Source: Mytilisepta virgata
Lineage: Eukaryota > Mollusca > Bivalvia > Mytilida > Mytilidae
NCBI GenBank assembly: GCA_028015205.1
Contig: CM051521.1
Coordinates: 99,300,513 to 99,364,512 of the forward strand
Direction of reading: 5' to 3'
DNA: 64,000 nucleotides
Below are positions 12,601-23,654 of this stretch, one piece after another (the stretch's first letter is position 1; each line of letters opens with the position of its first letter). The notes below the pieces were generated by a model. The model had not been told where the DNA came from, did no database searches, and saw only the letters and a program-made list of their open reading frames with translations. Made by a program: the position numbers and the translations under genes.

Positions 12601-15600
12601 ATTTGCTATTATAGTTTTAGAGGAGATGATCAAAATATGTTTTTTTCCATAGGCATGTATGTTAAACTATGTTCCTGCTGTCAGCCATGATGTTTGTCGC
12701 ATTCGAACGAAATGAGCAATCCCTCTAAAGGACCTTCCATACATCATTCCAGAACAGTTTGGTTAAATTTGTGCAAGCAGGTTCAGAGGAGATGAACTTT
12801 AACATGTTTTCCCATAGGGTCCAATGTTAAACTATGTCCTGCGCTGGCAGAAATGTTTTACTGCGGATCAGAAAAATTTCAACAATCTCAGTATAGGACC
12901 TTCCATACATCATTCCTGTAAAGTTTGGTTAAATTTGCTCAAGTAGTTTCAGAGGAGATGAACTTTAATATGTTTTCCCATAGGGTCCAATGTTAAACTA
13001 TGTCCTGCTCTGGCAGCCATGTTTTTTGGCAGATTGGAAAAATTTCGGCAGTCCTAGTAAAGGACCTTCCATGCATCATTCCTGTAAAGTTTGGTTAAAT
13101 TTGCTCAAGCAGTTTCAGAGGAGATGAACTTTAACATGTTTTCCCATAGGGTCCAATGTTAAACTATGTCCTGCTCTGGCAGACATGTTTTTTGGCGGAT
13201 ATGAAAAATTTCGGCAATCTTAGTAAAGAACCTTCCATACATCATTCCTGTAAAGTTTGGTTAAATTTGCTCCATTGGTTTTATATGCGAAAGATTACGG
13301 ACGACGGACGGACGGACAGACGCCAAGTGATGGCAAAAGCTCACATGGCCTTTGGCCAGGTGAGCATAAAAGTGAAATTTGAATTCAAAACCATAAAGAA
13401 TTGGGAAAATTTCTCGAGTAGGCTTTAAAACTTTTGTGAAATATTAAAATGTTGAAAATTTGACAAAGAAAGGACAATAAATCCAAGATTGGTATTCAGA
13501 TTTATTACAAAATTAGAGGGTATGTAGATCTTGATATGCTGAACATTTTGACAGTTAAAACTTAACCTCTATCTCTAATACTTTTTGAAATATAAGACAA
13601 AATATATCAATTTTTTGGAAAATTTGATAAAAAAGGGCAATAACTCCAAGATGGGTAATCATATTTACTTCAAAATTAGAGGATATGTAGATCTTGACAT
13701 GCTGAACATAATTGCAATTTAAACTTAACTTCTGTCTCTTATAGTTAATGAAATATAAGGCAAAATATATTAAAATGTTGAAAATTTGACAAAGAAAGGG
13801 CAATAACTCCAAGATGGGTATTCTGATTTACAACAAAATTAGAGGGTATGTTGATCTTGACATGCTGAACATTTTTGCAATAAAACTTAACCTCTATCTC
13901 TAATACTTTTTAAAATATAAGACAAAATGTATAAAAAATTTGAAAATTTCACAAAAAAGGGCAATAACTCCAAGATGGGTATTCCAATTAACTTCAAAAT
14001 TGCAGGGTAGGTAGATCTTGCCGTGTTGATCATTTTTACCCCGTCAGATTTTCGATATCTTTACTGGTTTTTGAGTTGTTAACCAAAAACAGCAATTTAC
14101 CCCTATGTTCTATATATAGTAACAGCAGCCATGTTGTTTGGTCACTGAACTCATCGGATACAATTTTGAAACTGGGTACCCTGGTGATGATTCAGACCAA
14201 GCTTGGTTCATATTGGCCCAGCAGTTTCAGAGAAGGAGATTTTTTTAAAAGTTTAGGACGGATGACGGACGGACGGACGGACACCGACGGATGCCAAGTG
14301 ATGGCAATAGCTCACATGACCCTTCAGGTCAGGTGAGCTAAAAATGATTTTCGATTACTTATAAATCGAACATAAAAACTACTCATCAAAGTTTTCAAAT
14401 GATCGCCCATTGCTTGTTTACTTCTATTGACAGTAATGAAAAATCCCGAGAAATACGAATGTGGTTCATTGCATTAGAATGCAGGAGATTCGATACTCCC
14501 GCACGGGAACAGACCTTCAAGAGGGAGATTTCCGGAATTTCATCGTTTGTGCGCGAGACTCCCGCACAAAATGAGAGGGTTGGCAGGTGTGGATGTAGGC
14601 GCCATCTTTGTTGGCAGTCAGGGTCATCAGATACACCATCTAAAAAAATTCCTGACAATTTTTGTTTCCAATTGGCTTATTGTATTCAGATAATAAGATC
14701 TTAAAGTGAATTTTCCTATAGGGTCTTATGTTAAACTAAGCTGGCCTGTGGATGCCATCTTTGGATGGTGAGCCAGGTTATCAAAAGAGGACCATCTGAG
14801 GGTCATTGTTGCTGAGATTGGTTCCAATTGCCTTGGTTTATCAAGGAAGATCTTTATGTAAATTTTTCCTTGATGGCTTCTGGGTCATCAAATATAATTC
14901 TGAAAGAGAACACTGCCAAATTAGGTTTAAACTGGCTAAAGGGTTTCAGAGGAGATCTTGCAAGAAAAGTTTATGACAACGACTATTGTAGAAGACAACA
15001 GATGATGCACACCAAGAGATGGCAATAGTTCACATTGCCCTTTGGCCCAGATGATCTAAAAACAACAATCATAGGCCTCATTTCTCCATGTTTTGTTCTA
15101 ATTGTTTTTAAACATTTTCAAAATATTGGGTAATTAATAACTAGAGGCTCTTAAGAGCCTGTATCGCTCACCTGGATTTAGTTGCTGCAGTCAATTTGCC
15201 TGGTTTTCTACAGGGTTCTTATGATGTTCAATGTTTCAGAAAAGATGATTTTTGAATGAATTTTCCCATAGGGCACTATGTTAAACCAAGTTTGACTGTG
15301 GCGGCCATCTTGGTTGACATTCCGGGTCATCAGACAAAATTCTGAAAGAGGACCATCTAAGGACATTGCTACCAAGTCTAGTTCTAAATGGCTTATTGGT
15401 TTCAGACAAGCAGATTTTTGAGTGAATTTCCCATAGGGTCCTATGTTAAACTAAGTTTGGCTGTGGTGGCCATCTTGGTTCACAGTACACGAAATTGGAC
15501 ATATTTCTGAAAGAGGACCTCCTAAGGCCCATTGCAGCCTAGTCTGGTTCCAATTGGTCAAATTGTTTCAGATAAGAAGATTTTTCAATGAATTTTCTCA

Positions 15601-18600
15601 TAGGGCCCTATGTTAAACTAATTTCGGCTGTGGCATCCATCTTGGTTAACAATCCAGGTCATCAGACGTATTTCTGAAAGAGAACGTCCTAAGGACCATT
15701 ACTGCCAAGTTTGGTTCCAATTGGCCTTGTAGTTTCATAGGAGAAGATTTTTTAAATTCATACCACCCTTTTTCTATTTTCAGTAACAGCAGCCACGTCG
15801 GTTGATAGTCAGGGATGCTGGAAAAACTTTTGGAAGGGGCCACACAAGGACCATTCCACCAAAGTTGGGTCTCAATTGGCCCAGTGGTTTCACAGGAGAA
15901 GATCTTTTATGACAAAAACTGTAGTTTATCCCTATGTTCTATTTTTAGCCATGTCGGCTATTTCGGTAGGCAGGTGGGGTCATCGGACACACTAGACACC
16001 CTAATGATGCTTGAGGCCAAGTTTGGTTCCATTTGGGTCAGGTGAGCTAAAAATGTATAAAATACATGTTGCACTTCTGTTTATGTTCTCATAGATGTTA
16101 AAAGTGATGTATATATCAAAATGTTAACTTACAGATTCTTCCTCAGAATCCTCTTCAGAGCTAGAACCTGCTGGAGGCAAATCACCAGGAGCTACTGCAC
16201 CCTTCTCTCCTTCCTCTTCTTCATCACTTTCAATACCTTGCCTTCGCTTTAAATACATGTAGAAAAATAATAAATACAGACATTTGCTGCATAAAGACAA
16301 AAATATGAAGTAAGTACTGCACTGATGAAATAAAGTTTTTGAAATAATTGTGTTATACTTAACTGCATTGAAGTTTTGTGGAAGGTTTTTCACATGATTT
16401 CATCAACAAACCATACCAACAAAACTTTAAATGGATGATGATGGTGAATTACTGTTTAATGTCCAGTAACAATTATTAAATCAAGAACATGTTGATATGA
16501 TATGAATATGATCCCTGCTTTGTACTAGACTGACACGATGAGCTGGATTTTTAACATGCTAGCTCACGAGGTAACAGTCTGCAGGGAGACATATCATCAC
16601 ATCCAGAAACATTATACTGACTCCAAGCTTACTAGTCTTTTGCTCTTACTCCTTAATGACACATGCTTGGCGGAGAAGCAGCAAATACCAATTTTAATTT
16701 TTTTGGTTTGAGCTGGTTGGGGATAAAAACCAGGACCTTCTGCACTTGAGGGGAGCACTCTACCATGCGACCACTGAGGCAGTTAACTTTAGATCGATGG
16801 ATGGATGATGGATGAATTGTTGTTTAACGACCAGTGGCAGCCAGGTGCATATCAGGACGAGAACATGTTGATATGATAATGAATATGATCTCTGCTTTGT
16901 ACTAGACCAACACGCTGATCCAGTTAATGTGCTAGCTCATCAGGTTACTCTCCGCAGGAAGACATATCACCTAACACATTATACGGACTCCGAGCAGACC
17001 AGTAGATCTTTGCTCTTACTCCTTGATGCCGCATGCTTGACAGAGAAGCATCAAATACCAATTTTAATGGGTTTGGTTTGACCCGGCCGGGGATCAAACC
17101 TGTGACCTTCTGCACTCGAGGCAAGCAAGCTACCACGAGACCACTGAGGCGGTTACTTTAGATCAAAGAGAAGTTCTCACTGGATGACAGAAAATTACTT
17201 ATCAAATAATACTCTGCCCATCAGTTTTCATCCGTCAATAAAGTCAATAGTCATTTACCATACTGTATTACATATTGGCTATCTCACTCTATGACCACGT
17301 TCATATACGTACTAAATGTAAATTCAATATTATCACCTAAGTTCATTGAATAAATAAAATTCCATATAGCTGCTCTTGTTTTTGTCATAAATGTATCAAC
17401 CAATGAAATCAAACTATATGTTACTATTTGTACACCACTATTCTTATTCTTTTTTGTTTTGAATGAAAAGTGTAATGCAAAGCTTCACAGCAGTTCAGTA
17501 TATGTTGTAGTACAATGTATTTCACAAAAATTTCATTTTTGTAAGTACACAATAATAAAATGTAATTTTTACTGTTTATCTTTGCCAAAAAACTATCAAT
17601 CTAAAATTTAAGGCTCTTATCAAAATTCTGAAAGCTATGAACTAAAGTGATTGTTATATATTTGACTAGTATTAATGATTCATTTATTTTTGTTTTTTCT
17701 TCTTAACTATTCAAATGTCCTCCATCATATTTCATATAAATTTATATTTAAATTTAATGTTTCACAAGTAAAATGCTGATACCCTCCACTGTTTCTCTCT
17801 TTCTTCTTTCTCTGCTGCTTTTTTTATCTCCGATTCATCAGTAAAGTGTCTTCTTTGACCCTTATGTGACTTTTTATTTCCCCTTGGTCCACCTGAAAAC
17901 AAACATGTTACAGTTTTGTCAGTTTTATACAATGTGTATTTGTTGTATCAACACGGGTGAAAGTACAAAAGGTGTCAAAAACCAAAAATTGGGAAGAATC
18001 CAATATTTTATATGGGAATATATAGAGACTGAAATGGTCAAAATCCGGAAATCTGGCAAATGCCAGAAAACTTTCATGCATGTATGATACTATCAAACAC
18101 AATCATTTAAAAGCATTTTCATTGGTCAATGTATTTTTAAGGTTGATAAATCCATGCAATACTTCTATTCCAGTACTATTTACAACTCACAGGATCCTTT
18201 ATTTCATCGTCTTTGTTATCCTGAGGATTATGTTTTGCTGTTCGGTGTACATACGTATGTTAGTAATGTCCAGGATAATCTCAGTAATCACTGGATGTAG
18301 AAAGATGGAACTTGGGTCATTGATTGCACTCTGTGTGGGGACTGTGACAAATGTTTTAGAATTTGAATAGCACCCCTGGGGGCCAGGCTACAAAGGGAGC
18401 CTAAGGGTACATTATTCCTTTGTCACGCAACTCCTCTCCTGTTATTTGGAATACGGAACTGAGAGTTGGCTCAGTAATTGTACCACTAATGAGATTGTGC
18501 TAAAGATTTTGGAATTGTTTTAAGATGCTGTTCCAACTTAGGTAAATTTCCTGGAAGTCTCAAAGACTCATTTTTTTTATTTTTGACAAGAAACCATTTA

Positions 18601-21600
18601 TTTTCTGGATCACATCAGCAGTAATAATGTATAACACATATTGGGATCATCTAGTTGTCAAAAATATGTGATTCCAACTTTGGTAAATATCCTGAAAGTG
18701 TCTAAGACTATTACTTTTAGAATTTTACTTATCAATTATAGATTTTTTTATCAAATTAGCTTTAAGACTTATCAGGATCATTTGGATTTCAAAAATATTT
18801 GATTTCAATTTTGATAAATTTCCTGAAAAACTCAAAGACTAGTTTATTTGTGATTTCTACTTAGCAACCATATAAATTTGGAATCACTATACCACCAGCA
18901 CTAGTTTTGATTGTATGGATTTCAAAATATGTGATTCCAATTTCGATAAACTTCCTAAAAGTGTCTAAGACTACTATTTTTGGAATTTTTCTTAGCAACT
19001 ACAGGTATAGATTTTTTTTTATCTACGGTAATTAGCGTTAAAACTAATCTGGATCAGTTGAATTTCAGTGATATGTGATTCCAATTTTAGTAAATTTCCC
19101 GAAATACTACTTTATTTGTGATTTCTACTTAGCAGCTATATACATGTATACAGTGTATTTGGAATCACTATAGCAACAGCACTAGTCTGGATTGTATGGA
19201 TTTCAAAAACACCAGACAAGGATATGCAGCTGGGCTGCTTTGACTAGTTTTCTTTAATGTCACAGTAAAAGATAAACAGTAAGAACCGATTCAACAAGAA
19301 TACCTAGGGTAAAATTGATTATCATATTTTATAGCATTTATTGTATAATCTACTTTTGGTACTGTTACCTCATCAAACCATTACTTCACAGTCCATGATT
19401 TAAATATTCCTGAGTTACATACGCTATGCAAATGATTCTATCTGCAATTTTTGATCAGATAAATTTTGAAAATTAAATTATAAGTATAAGGAGTTTTATA
19501 AATTTTGGAACAGGTTATACTTGGTCAGTTTAAGCTTAAACATAAACTTCCTCAAAGTACATTATATGGTACAAACTGTTCCAAAATTGAAAACTATCCT
19601 TAAATATATTAGTTCATGCCATAAAACCACTGCTTCAAAAATACTGAAAGATAATGCTGAATATATTAGGGGTAACTCCCAGCACTGTTATGTCTCATCA
19701 AACATATTGAATAGGGTATGTTATTGACTATCTGGTTCATTTTTTTTTCTTTTACAACATAACTTATTTTACACATGTATAAAATCTCATAAAGTAACCC
19801 TGAAACTCCCTGTAAATTACATTGCACCTTTCAGTGTGCACTCTGTATTTGAAACACATTTTGTAAGTTTGATATGGAAGACTGGACAGCTTCAAAATTT
19901 TATAATCTGATAAAAAATCAGCCCTTAAAAATCACATACCTTACTGTTACCTTAATGAACTTGAACAATAATATTTGTTCTTGTGGGAACAATTTGAAAG
20001 TGAAAACTTTAAAGTTGTTTGCATCAGATTAATATGACAGTGTATTTCCATATTGCTCATATAGGAATTATAAAGCTGTAGTTGCATTCCTTACCAGCTA
20101 TAAACTGACCATGTCTGAGGTTTAATAGTAATTTGTGTCAGTTGAAATTTAGAATACAGAGCACCTTTATTTGTCATGGGGTTTCTGAAAACTACATTCA
20201 GATTTATATTTTTCAATAAAATATAATTTTTATATATTTATAAATATTATTATAATTCATTTAATTTGTCAAATACAATTATGCAGGAATAAAATAAACA
20301 GTACATTCTTCAAATTTTAAATTTAATTTAAAATTGTTTGCTTGCACATTCATTAACATTTGTTAATAGATCCATAGTTTTAGTTTTCTTTTATTTACAT
20401 ATATATATTACACATAAATGAGTTTCCACTTAAAATTTTTTCTTATTTCATACAAAATACAATTTTTCAAAACTTTCTAATGAATTTCTTCTTTTATCTG
20501 ATTTTTTTAGGCAGCTGAGAAATTTCAATAATTTTCTCTAATAATTTAAAATATCTGTATGTTAATGATTTTAATAAACACACATTAATATTTATCAACT
20601 GTTTTTAAACCTTTAAATGTATTTTATTTTGAAATACATGCATGAACTCTTGTACAGATTTAATTATGGATTTCTCCAAAATGGGAATCATACAAAGATT
20701 TCAAAATTATCCAAAGAAACTTATAAATATTTCTGTAAACTGCCAGTAATATGTATTATTTACACCATAGCCTTCACGGGTTAACATATTTAAACAAAAC
20801 GAGTGCAATACGTGAGCTATTTAAATATGTTATCGAATACGCTTGGTGTAAATGATTTGTAACAGAAATGTCTTTGACTGACACGTATAATATGAATATT
20901 CAAAGCAGAACTAGTCAGAAAGGTATTTTCAAATCGGAGCCCAGTTGAAATGACAACAAATGGGTGGGGGGCTGTCTTGTAAAAATACTTGGAATTTAGA
21001 GTTAAATAAAATATGGGTAATAAAAATATCAGCATGCAGGATAATTATTCTTGAATCTAACTACATGTAGGTAGGTTCGGTTCAAATGATAATAACAGAA
21101 TTTTTCCATAGGATCCTATATTTAACTAAGTTCGGCCGTGGCAGCCGTCTTGGTTGACAATCCAGGTGATCTGATATCATTCTGAAAGAGGACCATCTAA
21201 GAACCAATGCTGCCAAATTAAGTTCCAATGGGCTCAGTAGTTTCAGACGAAAAAGATTTTTGAGTTAATTTCCCATACATGTACATGTAGGGTCCTGAGT
21301 TAAAACAAAGTTTGGCTGTGGTTCACAGTCCATGAAATCCGACACATTTCTGAAAGAGGACCTCCTAAGAACCACTGCTGCCAAGTCTGGTTCCAATATG
21401 TCAAGTGGTTTCAGACAAGAAGATTTTTCAATGAATTTTCCCATCGAGCCCTATGTTAAACTAAGTTTAGCTGTGGACCCATCTTGGTTCACAGTCTGGG
21501 TCATCGGACACATTTTTGAAAGAGGACCATCTAAGGACCATTGTTACCAAGTCTAATTCTAATTGATTTAGTAGTTTCAGACAAGAAGATTTTTGAGTGA

Positions 21601-23307
21601 ATTTCCAATAGGGTCCTATGTTAAACTAAGCTCGGCTGTGGCGGCCATCTTGGTTCACAGTCCACAAAATCAGACACATTTCTAAAAGAGGACCTCCTAA
21701 GGACCATTGCTGCCTAATCTGGTTCCAATTGGTCAAGTTGTTTCAGACAAGGAGACTTTTCAATGAATTTCCCATAGGGCCCCATGTTAAACTAAGTTCG
21801 GATGTGGCGGCTGTATTGGTTGACAGTCTCGGTCATATAAGGACCACTGATGCCAAGTCTGGTTCCAATTGGTAAAGTGGTTTCAGACAAGATTTTTCAA
21901 TGAATTTTCCCATAAGGCCATATGTTAAACTAAGTTCGGCTGTGGCGGCCATCTTGGGTCAGCAGACATATTTCTGAAAGAGAACCTCCTAAGGACCATT
22001 AATGCCAAGTTTGGTTCCAATTGCCCTTATAGTTTCATAGAAGATTTTTGAAATTCATCCCCCTTTTTCTATTTTTAGTAACAGCAGCCACGTCGCTTGG
22101 AAGTCGGGAATGCCAGACATAATTTTGGAAGGGGACCACACAAGGACCATTCCAACAAAGTTTGGTCCCAATTGGCCCAGTGGTTTCAGAGGATATGATC
22201 ATTAAAGGAATGTTTACACTGGATGCAGTCTTTAAAGAGCAAAAACTCCTATAAGGGGTCAATCAATGATTTTGGTCATGTTGAATTATTTGTAGATCTT
22301 ACTTTGCTGAACATTTTTGCTTTTACAGTTTGCCTTTATCTATAATAATTTTCAAGATAATAACATAATACTGCAAAATTTCCTTAAAATTAACAATTCA
22401 GGGGCAATAACCTAACTAAGGGTAGACCTATTCGTCTGAAAATTTCATAGCAAGTAGTTCTGGACCTGATGAACATTTTTACCTCCATCAGTTTTTTCTA
22501 AATGCTTTAGTTTTTGAGATATAAGCCAATAACTAGAGTTTACCCCTATGTTCTATTTTTAGCCATGTCGGCCATGTTGGTTGGCAGGCCGGCTCATTGG
22601 ACACATTTTTTAAAACTCGATACTCTAACAATGCGTTTGGCCAAGTTTGGTTTCATTTGGCCCAGTAGTTTCAGAGGAGAAGATTTTTGTAAAAGTTTAC
22701 GGACGACAGACGACGGACGCCAAGTGATGAGAATAGCTCACTTGACACTTTGGGTCAGGTAAGCTAGCGTAAGAAGTGTCTGAAGTGCTGAAATTCCAAC
22801 GTTTTGAAGGCACATCATGTTTGCTTATTTAGTTGGGGTTTTACGCAGTTTCCAGCACATTTGGCCACATGGATGAAATTTTGAAATGCCAGTTCATGGT
22901 ATGTTACTTTATTTTAATTGATAATGATAGAAATACAATATTTTACTGTTTTTTAACCAAAACAGGTGGAAAATATGCCTACAGCCCCAGCGTTATGAGT
23001 AATGGGACCGCTTTGTAGCTACGCCAAGTCAAAAGTTGTCACAGGAGCTACATTATGGTAGTGAATAGTAGAACACATCGGCCCGCAGAGCAATCGGACC
23101 GTACTCGGCCCGTGTCATAGGACAACTAGGCCCACTCATCGGTGGGTTTGGAACTGAGGAGTTGGGTTACCCACACTACTGTGACATTTACCAAATCTGT
23201 TCAAAATGAACACACCTTCATATAATTTGAAATTAACCTTCTAAAACTTAAACATCATTTAAAATGTGTTTTTCTTTGTAATTTCATTGATATATACCTC
23301 TAGGCAT
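6644..23307 (-). CDS. PDAP1: PDAP1, 28 kDa heat- and acid-stable phosphoprotein (complete, 6 exons)
   Basis: The exons in transcription order are 23298-23307, 17783-17892, 16133-16246, 11097-11218, 10655-10803 and 6644-6675 (stop TGA). All introns are GT-AG and the phases close exactly, giving 178 codons; the human protein is about 181. The N-terminus reads [16 protein letters not shown]. Exon 3 is an acidic Glu/Ser stretch ([11 protein letters not shown]) of the kind phosphorylated by casein kinase. The family core is clear in [13 protein letters not shown] (exon 4) and in EEIEKQQAK and [18 protein letters not shown] (exon 5). A lysine-rich tail ends AAAKKS. The family (PP28/HASPP28, Pfam PF10252) was described as binding PDGF-A and as an abundant phosphoprotein; its molecular role is still loosely defined. 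Introns reach 5.4 kb and hold many repeats. The very short first and last exons are inferred from phase and splice sites and are the least certain parts. It is divergent from BUD31. Confidence 0.93.
6704..7223. mobile_element. MITE-like element with AAGGTGGTA terminal inverted repeat
   Basis: AAGGTGGTA at 6704-6712 is matched by its inverse TACCACCTT at 7215-7223. The interior is AT-rich and non-coding. It lies in the last PDAP1 intron, only 28 bp upstream of the terminal exon. No clear target duplication was identified. Confidence 0.5.
7340..7870. repeat. Degenerate ~150-160 bp tandem repeat
   Basis: Three to four units share GGCAATAACTCTCAC, a GATCTGTAGCTCATCA-like stretch and AAGTCTGGAAAACT (about 7422, 7585 and 7730). 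The array lies in the last PDAP1 intron. The text at 9860-9895, with TAGTCCCC and AAGGGACTAATAAAA, looks like the far end of the same parent element, so the arrays between may be later insertions. Confidence 0.5.
7930..8695. repeat. Tandem satellite, ~145 bp unit, about five units
   Basis: GATGCA(C/T)CCTCACACC or a close variant recurs at about 7931, 8076, 8217, 8361, 8504 and 8650. Each is followed by GATTGTAGGTC(C/G)CTTGGTAT, a GAACTCAGACGTAAAAC-like stretch and GTGTTACTCCC. Divergence between units is modest. There is no coding capacity. Confidence 0.75.
8740..9585. mobile_element. Element with GTCTCGCCTG terminal inverted repeat
   Basis: GTCTCGCCTG at 8740-8749 is matched by CAGGCGAGAC at 9576-9585. 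The core has four ~150 bp repeats, each with an ACAGGTGTCAGACTGGCATG-like string and CCATATAGATCT, and a GTCGCC microsatellite lies at 9513-9533. It is non-coding and sits in a PDAP1 intron. The architecture (short inverted ends, core tandem repeats, microsatellite) is the same as in other repeats of this window. Confidence 0.6.
9586..10654. other. PDAP1 intron sequence, little structure
   Basis: The first 310 bp are the end of a repeat (TAGTCCCC ... AAGGGACTAATAAAA, to about 9898). The rest is AT-rich intron with no recognisable gene or clear repeat boundary. Confidence 0.4.
11626..14337 (+). mobile_element. Composite of two or more AGAGGCTC-family elements
   Basis: An AGAGGCTC head with GCTCACCTGG occurs at 11626-11658. 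A second head starts at 12375. Matching tails (GGCCAGGTGAGC, then GGTCAGGTGAGCT) end at about 13365 and 14337. The inner part has about five ~160 bp units with GGACCTTCCATACATCATTCC and CAGAGGAGATGAACTTTAA. The outer part has GGGCAATAACTCCAAGATGG units. A nested insertion of one copy into another is the simplest reading. It lies within PDAP1 intron 3. Confidence 0.55.
15143..16049 (+). mobile_element. AGAGGCTC-family element next to PDAP1 exon 3
   Basis: It begins AGAGGCTCTTAAGAGCC, then GCTCACCTGG, and ends GGTCAGGTGAGCT at 16049. The core units (~150 bp) carry CCCATAGGG and GGCGGCCATCTTGGTT strings. It ends only 84 bp before PDAP1 exon 3. Confidence 0.55.
16431..16795 (-). mobile_element. 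tRNA-derived SINE, copy 1
   Basis: Read on the minus strand, the head is tRNA-like. CAGTGGTCGCATGGTAGAG resembles the A-box region of a tRNA and GGTTTTTATCC resembles a degenerate B box. It is followed by a conserved body (GAGAAGCAGCAAATACC inverse, CATGTTGATATGAT inverse). It is directly adjacent to a second, related copy. It cannot be a functional tRNA because the cloverleaf is not maintained. Confidence 0.6.
16796..17165 (-). mobile_element. tRNA-derived SINE, copy 2
   Basis: This is the same family and orientation as the neighbouring copy, with a better B box (GGTTTGATCCC on the minus strand, near 17085-17100) and the A-box-like CAGTGGTCTCGTGGTAG. The shared body GAGAACATGTTGATATGAT makes the family assignment secure. 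It lies in PDAP1 intron 2. Confidence 0.65.
18520..19215. repeat. Degenerate tandem repeat, ~140 bp units
   Basis: Units recur at about 18525, 18670, 18795, 18925 and 19070. Each carries GTGATTCCAATTTTG-like text, then AAATTTCCTGAAAG, TCTAAGACTA and a GGATCA(T/G)TTG motif. The array lies in PDAP1 intron 1. Confidence 0.5.
21090..22765 (+). mobile_element. AGAGGCTC-family element lacking its head
   Basis: Several ~150 bp units carry CCCATAGGGCCC, GTTAAACTAAG, GGCGGCCATCTTGGTT and TTTCTGAAAGAGGACC. The tail GGGTCAGGTAAGCT ends at about 22765. The AGAGGCTC head is not seen at the left boundary, so it is 5'-truncated or rearranged. It lies in PDAP1 intron 1. Confidence 0.5.
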
Positions 23308-23654
23308 TGTTGACGTGACTAACTATGATTCAGTCAATTTTTTAAGTAAGTTATTTACACGTTACTTCAATATTGCATCAAAATACTGAATATCAAAATA
23401 CTCTGTCTGTGTGTCCTCGGTGTAGAAAGTACAAAATAGGTATGACAAATTCGATACAAAAATGTTATATACAACCAGAGAAAGAATGTTATTTATATTT
23501 TTATATTTTGATGAAAACAAAATTTATATAATAAAATGTTAAAAGCCGATGTTTTACGTGTTCAGTGATTATTCTTTAAATTCCATCATCGTTACCGGAG
23601 TTCATTTTTCTCCTTTTTAGGGTTTCCACAACACTTCAGTACTGAACCCATAAA
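23308..23654. promoter_or_regulatory. Shared divergent promoter region of PDAP1 and BUD31
   Basis: The two start codons point away from each other across 347 bp that holds both 5' UTRs and presumably both start sites. No TATA box is placed convincingly for either gene. The segment is free of the repeat families that fill the flanking introns, consistent with selection on it. Transcription start sites cannot be set from sequence. Confidence 0.6.

Noticed and set aside
14399..14704. Overlapping open frames on both strands near 14.4-14.7 kb
   Set aside because: They lie in a PDAP1 intron within repeat-derived sequence, with no splice sites in phase with PDAP1 exons and no domain recognised.
16730..17160. 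Possible tRNA genes on the minus strand
   Set aside because: A- and B-box-like strings exist but the arms do not fold. The adjoining conserved body shows these are SINE heads.
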